Positions 23,155 through 23,234 of a stretch of DNA of 23,234 bases are shown here, one piece after another. Numbering within the stretch: position 1 is the first letter of the stretch; every line of letters starts with the position of its first letter. This stretch comes from Natronohydrobacter sp. (GTDB lineage: Bacteria > Pseudomonadota > Alphaproteobacteria > Rhodobacterales > Rhodobacteraceae). The stretch covers positions 1 to 23,234 of the forward strand of contig SKSL01000152.1 of assembly GCA_007123015.1 (NCBI GenBank), in the 5' to 3' direction. A program made the translations under genes and the position numbers. A model generated the notes under the pieces. That model did no database searches and was not told where the DNA came from. It saw only the letters and a program-made list of their open reading frames with translations.

Positions 23155-23234
23155 ATGTCGAAGCACCCATTTCACCCTCTTGATGATCTTTCAGACGCCG
23201 ATCTCCGGGCGCTTGTGCTGGAGCTTTTGAGCGA
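23155..23234 (+). CDS. Start of a probable IS66-like transposase (TnpC type), cut by window edge
   Basis: Only 26 codons are visible. They begin MSKHPFHPLDDLSDADLRAL and continue into VLELL, the leading edge of a helical, probably coiled-coil N terminus. I associate this opening with IS66-like TnpC transposases in Rhodobacterales, but so short a fragment could belong to another IS family. It points away from the truncated integrase N terminus, consistent with insertion of the IS into that gene. The IS end should lie between 23093 and 23154; no target duplication can be checked. Confidence 0.45.
   Translation, partial: MSKHPFHPLDDLSDADLRALVLELLS

Noticed and set aside
22723..23175. 150-aa minus-strand frame over the integrase N-terminal half
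   Set aside because: It is a shifted frame; the neighbouring frame gives continuous integrase-like sequence through the same bases.

Overview
The window looks like a chromosomal segment of a PHB-storing alphaproteobacterium of the order Rhodobacterales (Rhodobacter/Paracoccus/Roseobacter relatives). The reasons are the phaZ / phaC-phaP-phaR arrangement with CTGC-N3-GCAG PhaR operators, the glnB-glnA pair, the Hint_2-type protein, the GC-rich codon use and the G-rich intergenic hairpins. This placement is made from gene content only.

Positions 1-6376 are one forward operon. It has two polar amino-acid-type ABC permeases (the first cut by the window edge), a glutamine-synthetase-like ligase, a class I glutamine amidotransferase, a second glutamine-synthetase-like ligase and an FAD-dependent oxidase. 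The last four resemble PuuA/PuuD/PuuA/PuuB, so the operon probably imports an amine or polyamine and degrades it through gamma-glutamylated intermediates. Having two ligases is the unusual point. A perfect 13-bp hairpin closes the operon.

Positions 6412-10896 are the polyhydroxybutyrate locus. phaC, phaP and phaR lie on the minus strand and phaZ is divergent on the plus strand. The phaP promoter region holds three perfect CTGC-N3-GCAG sites, one of them inside the spacer of a possible sigma70 promoter. A one-mismatch site lies upstream of phaR, and a terminator separates phaP from phaR. A bidirectional terminator then separates phaZ from gabD (succinate-semialdehyde dehydrogenase, minus strand), which could finish catabolism of GABA made by a Puu-like pathway.

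Positions 12657-20940 are mainly housekeeping and signalling genes: a PAS-GAF-GGDEF diguanylate cyclase; a 520-nt non-coding gap with a striking nested inverted-repeat element; mgtE; pheS (TTG start, no pheT beside it); glnA and glnB (minus strand); and the NAD(P)HX repair enzyme, which is split into separate epimerase and dehydratase frames although it is usually one fused protein.

Positions 20941-23234 are accessory. They hold a degenerate stand-alone Hint-domain protein, a tRNA-Leu(TAG) gene with encoded CCA, a tandem array of a 12-bp unit, a tyrosine-recombinase pseudogene (N-terminal truncation, in-frame amber, C-terminal frameshift) and, at the right edge, the start of a probable IS66-like transposase. 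This is the eroded end of an integrated element that most likely used the tRNA-Leu gene as its attachment site.
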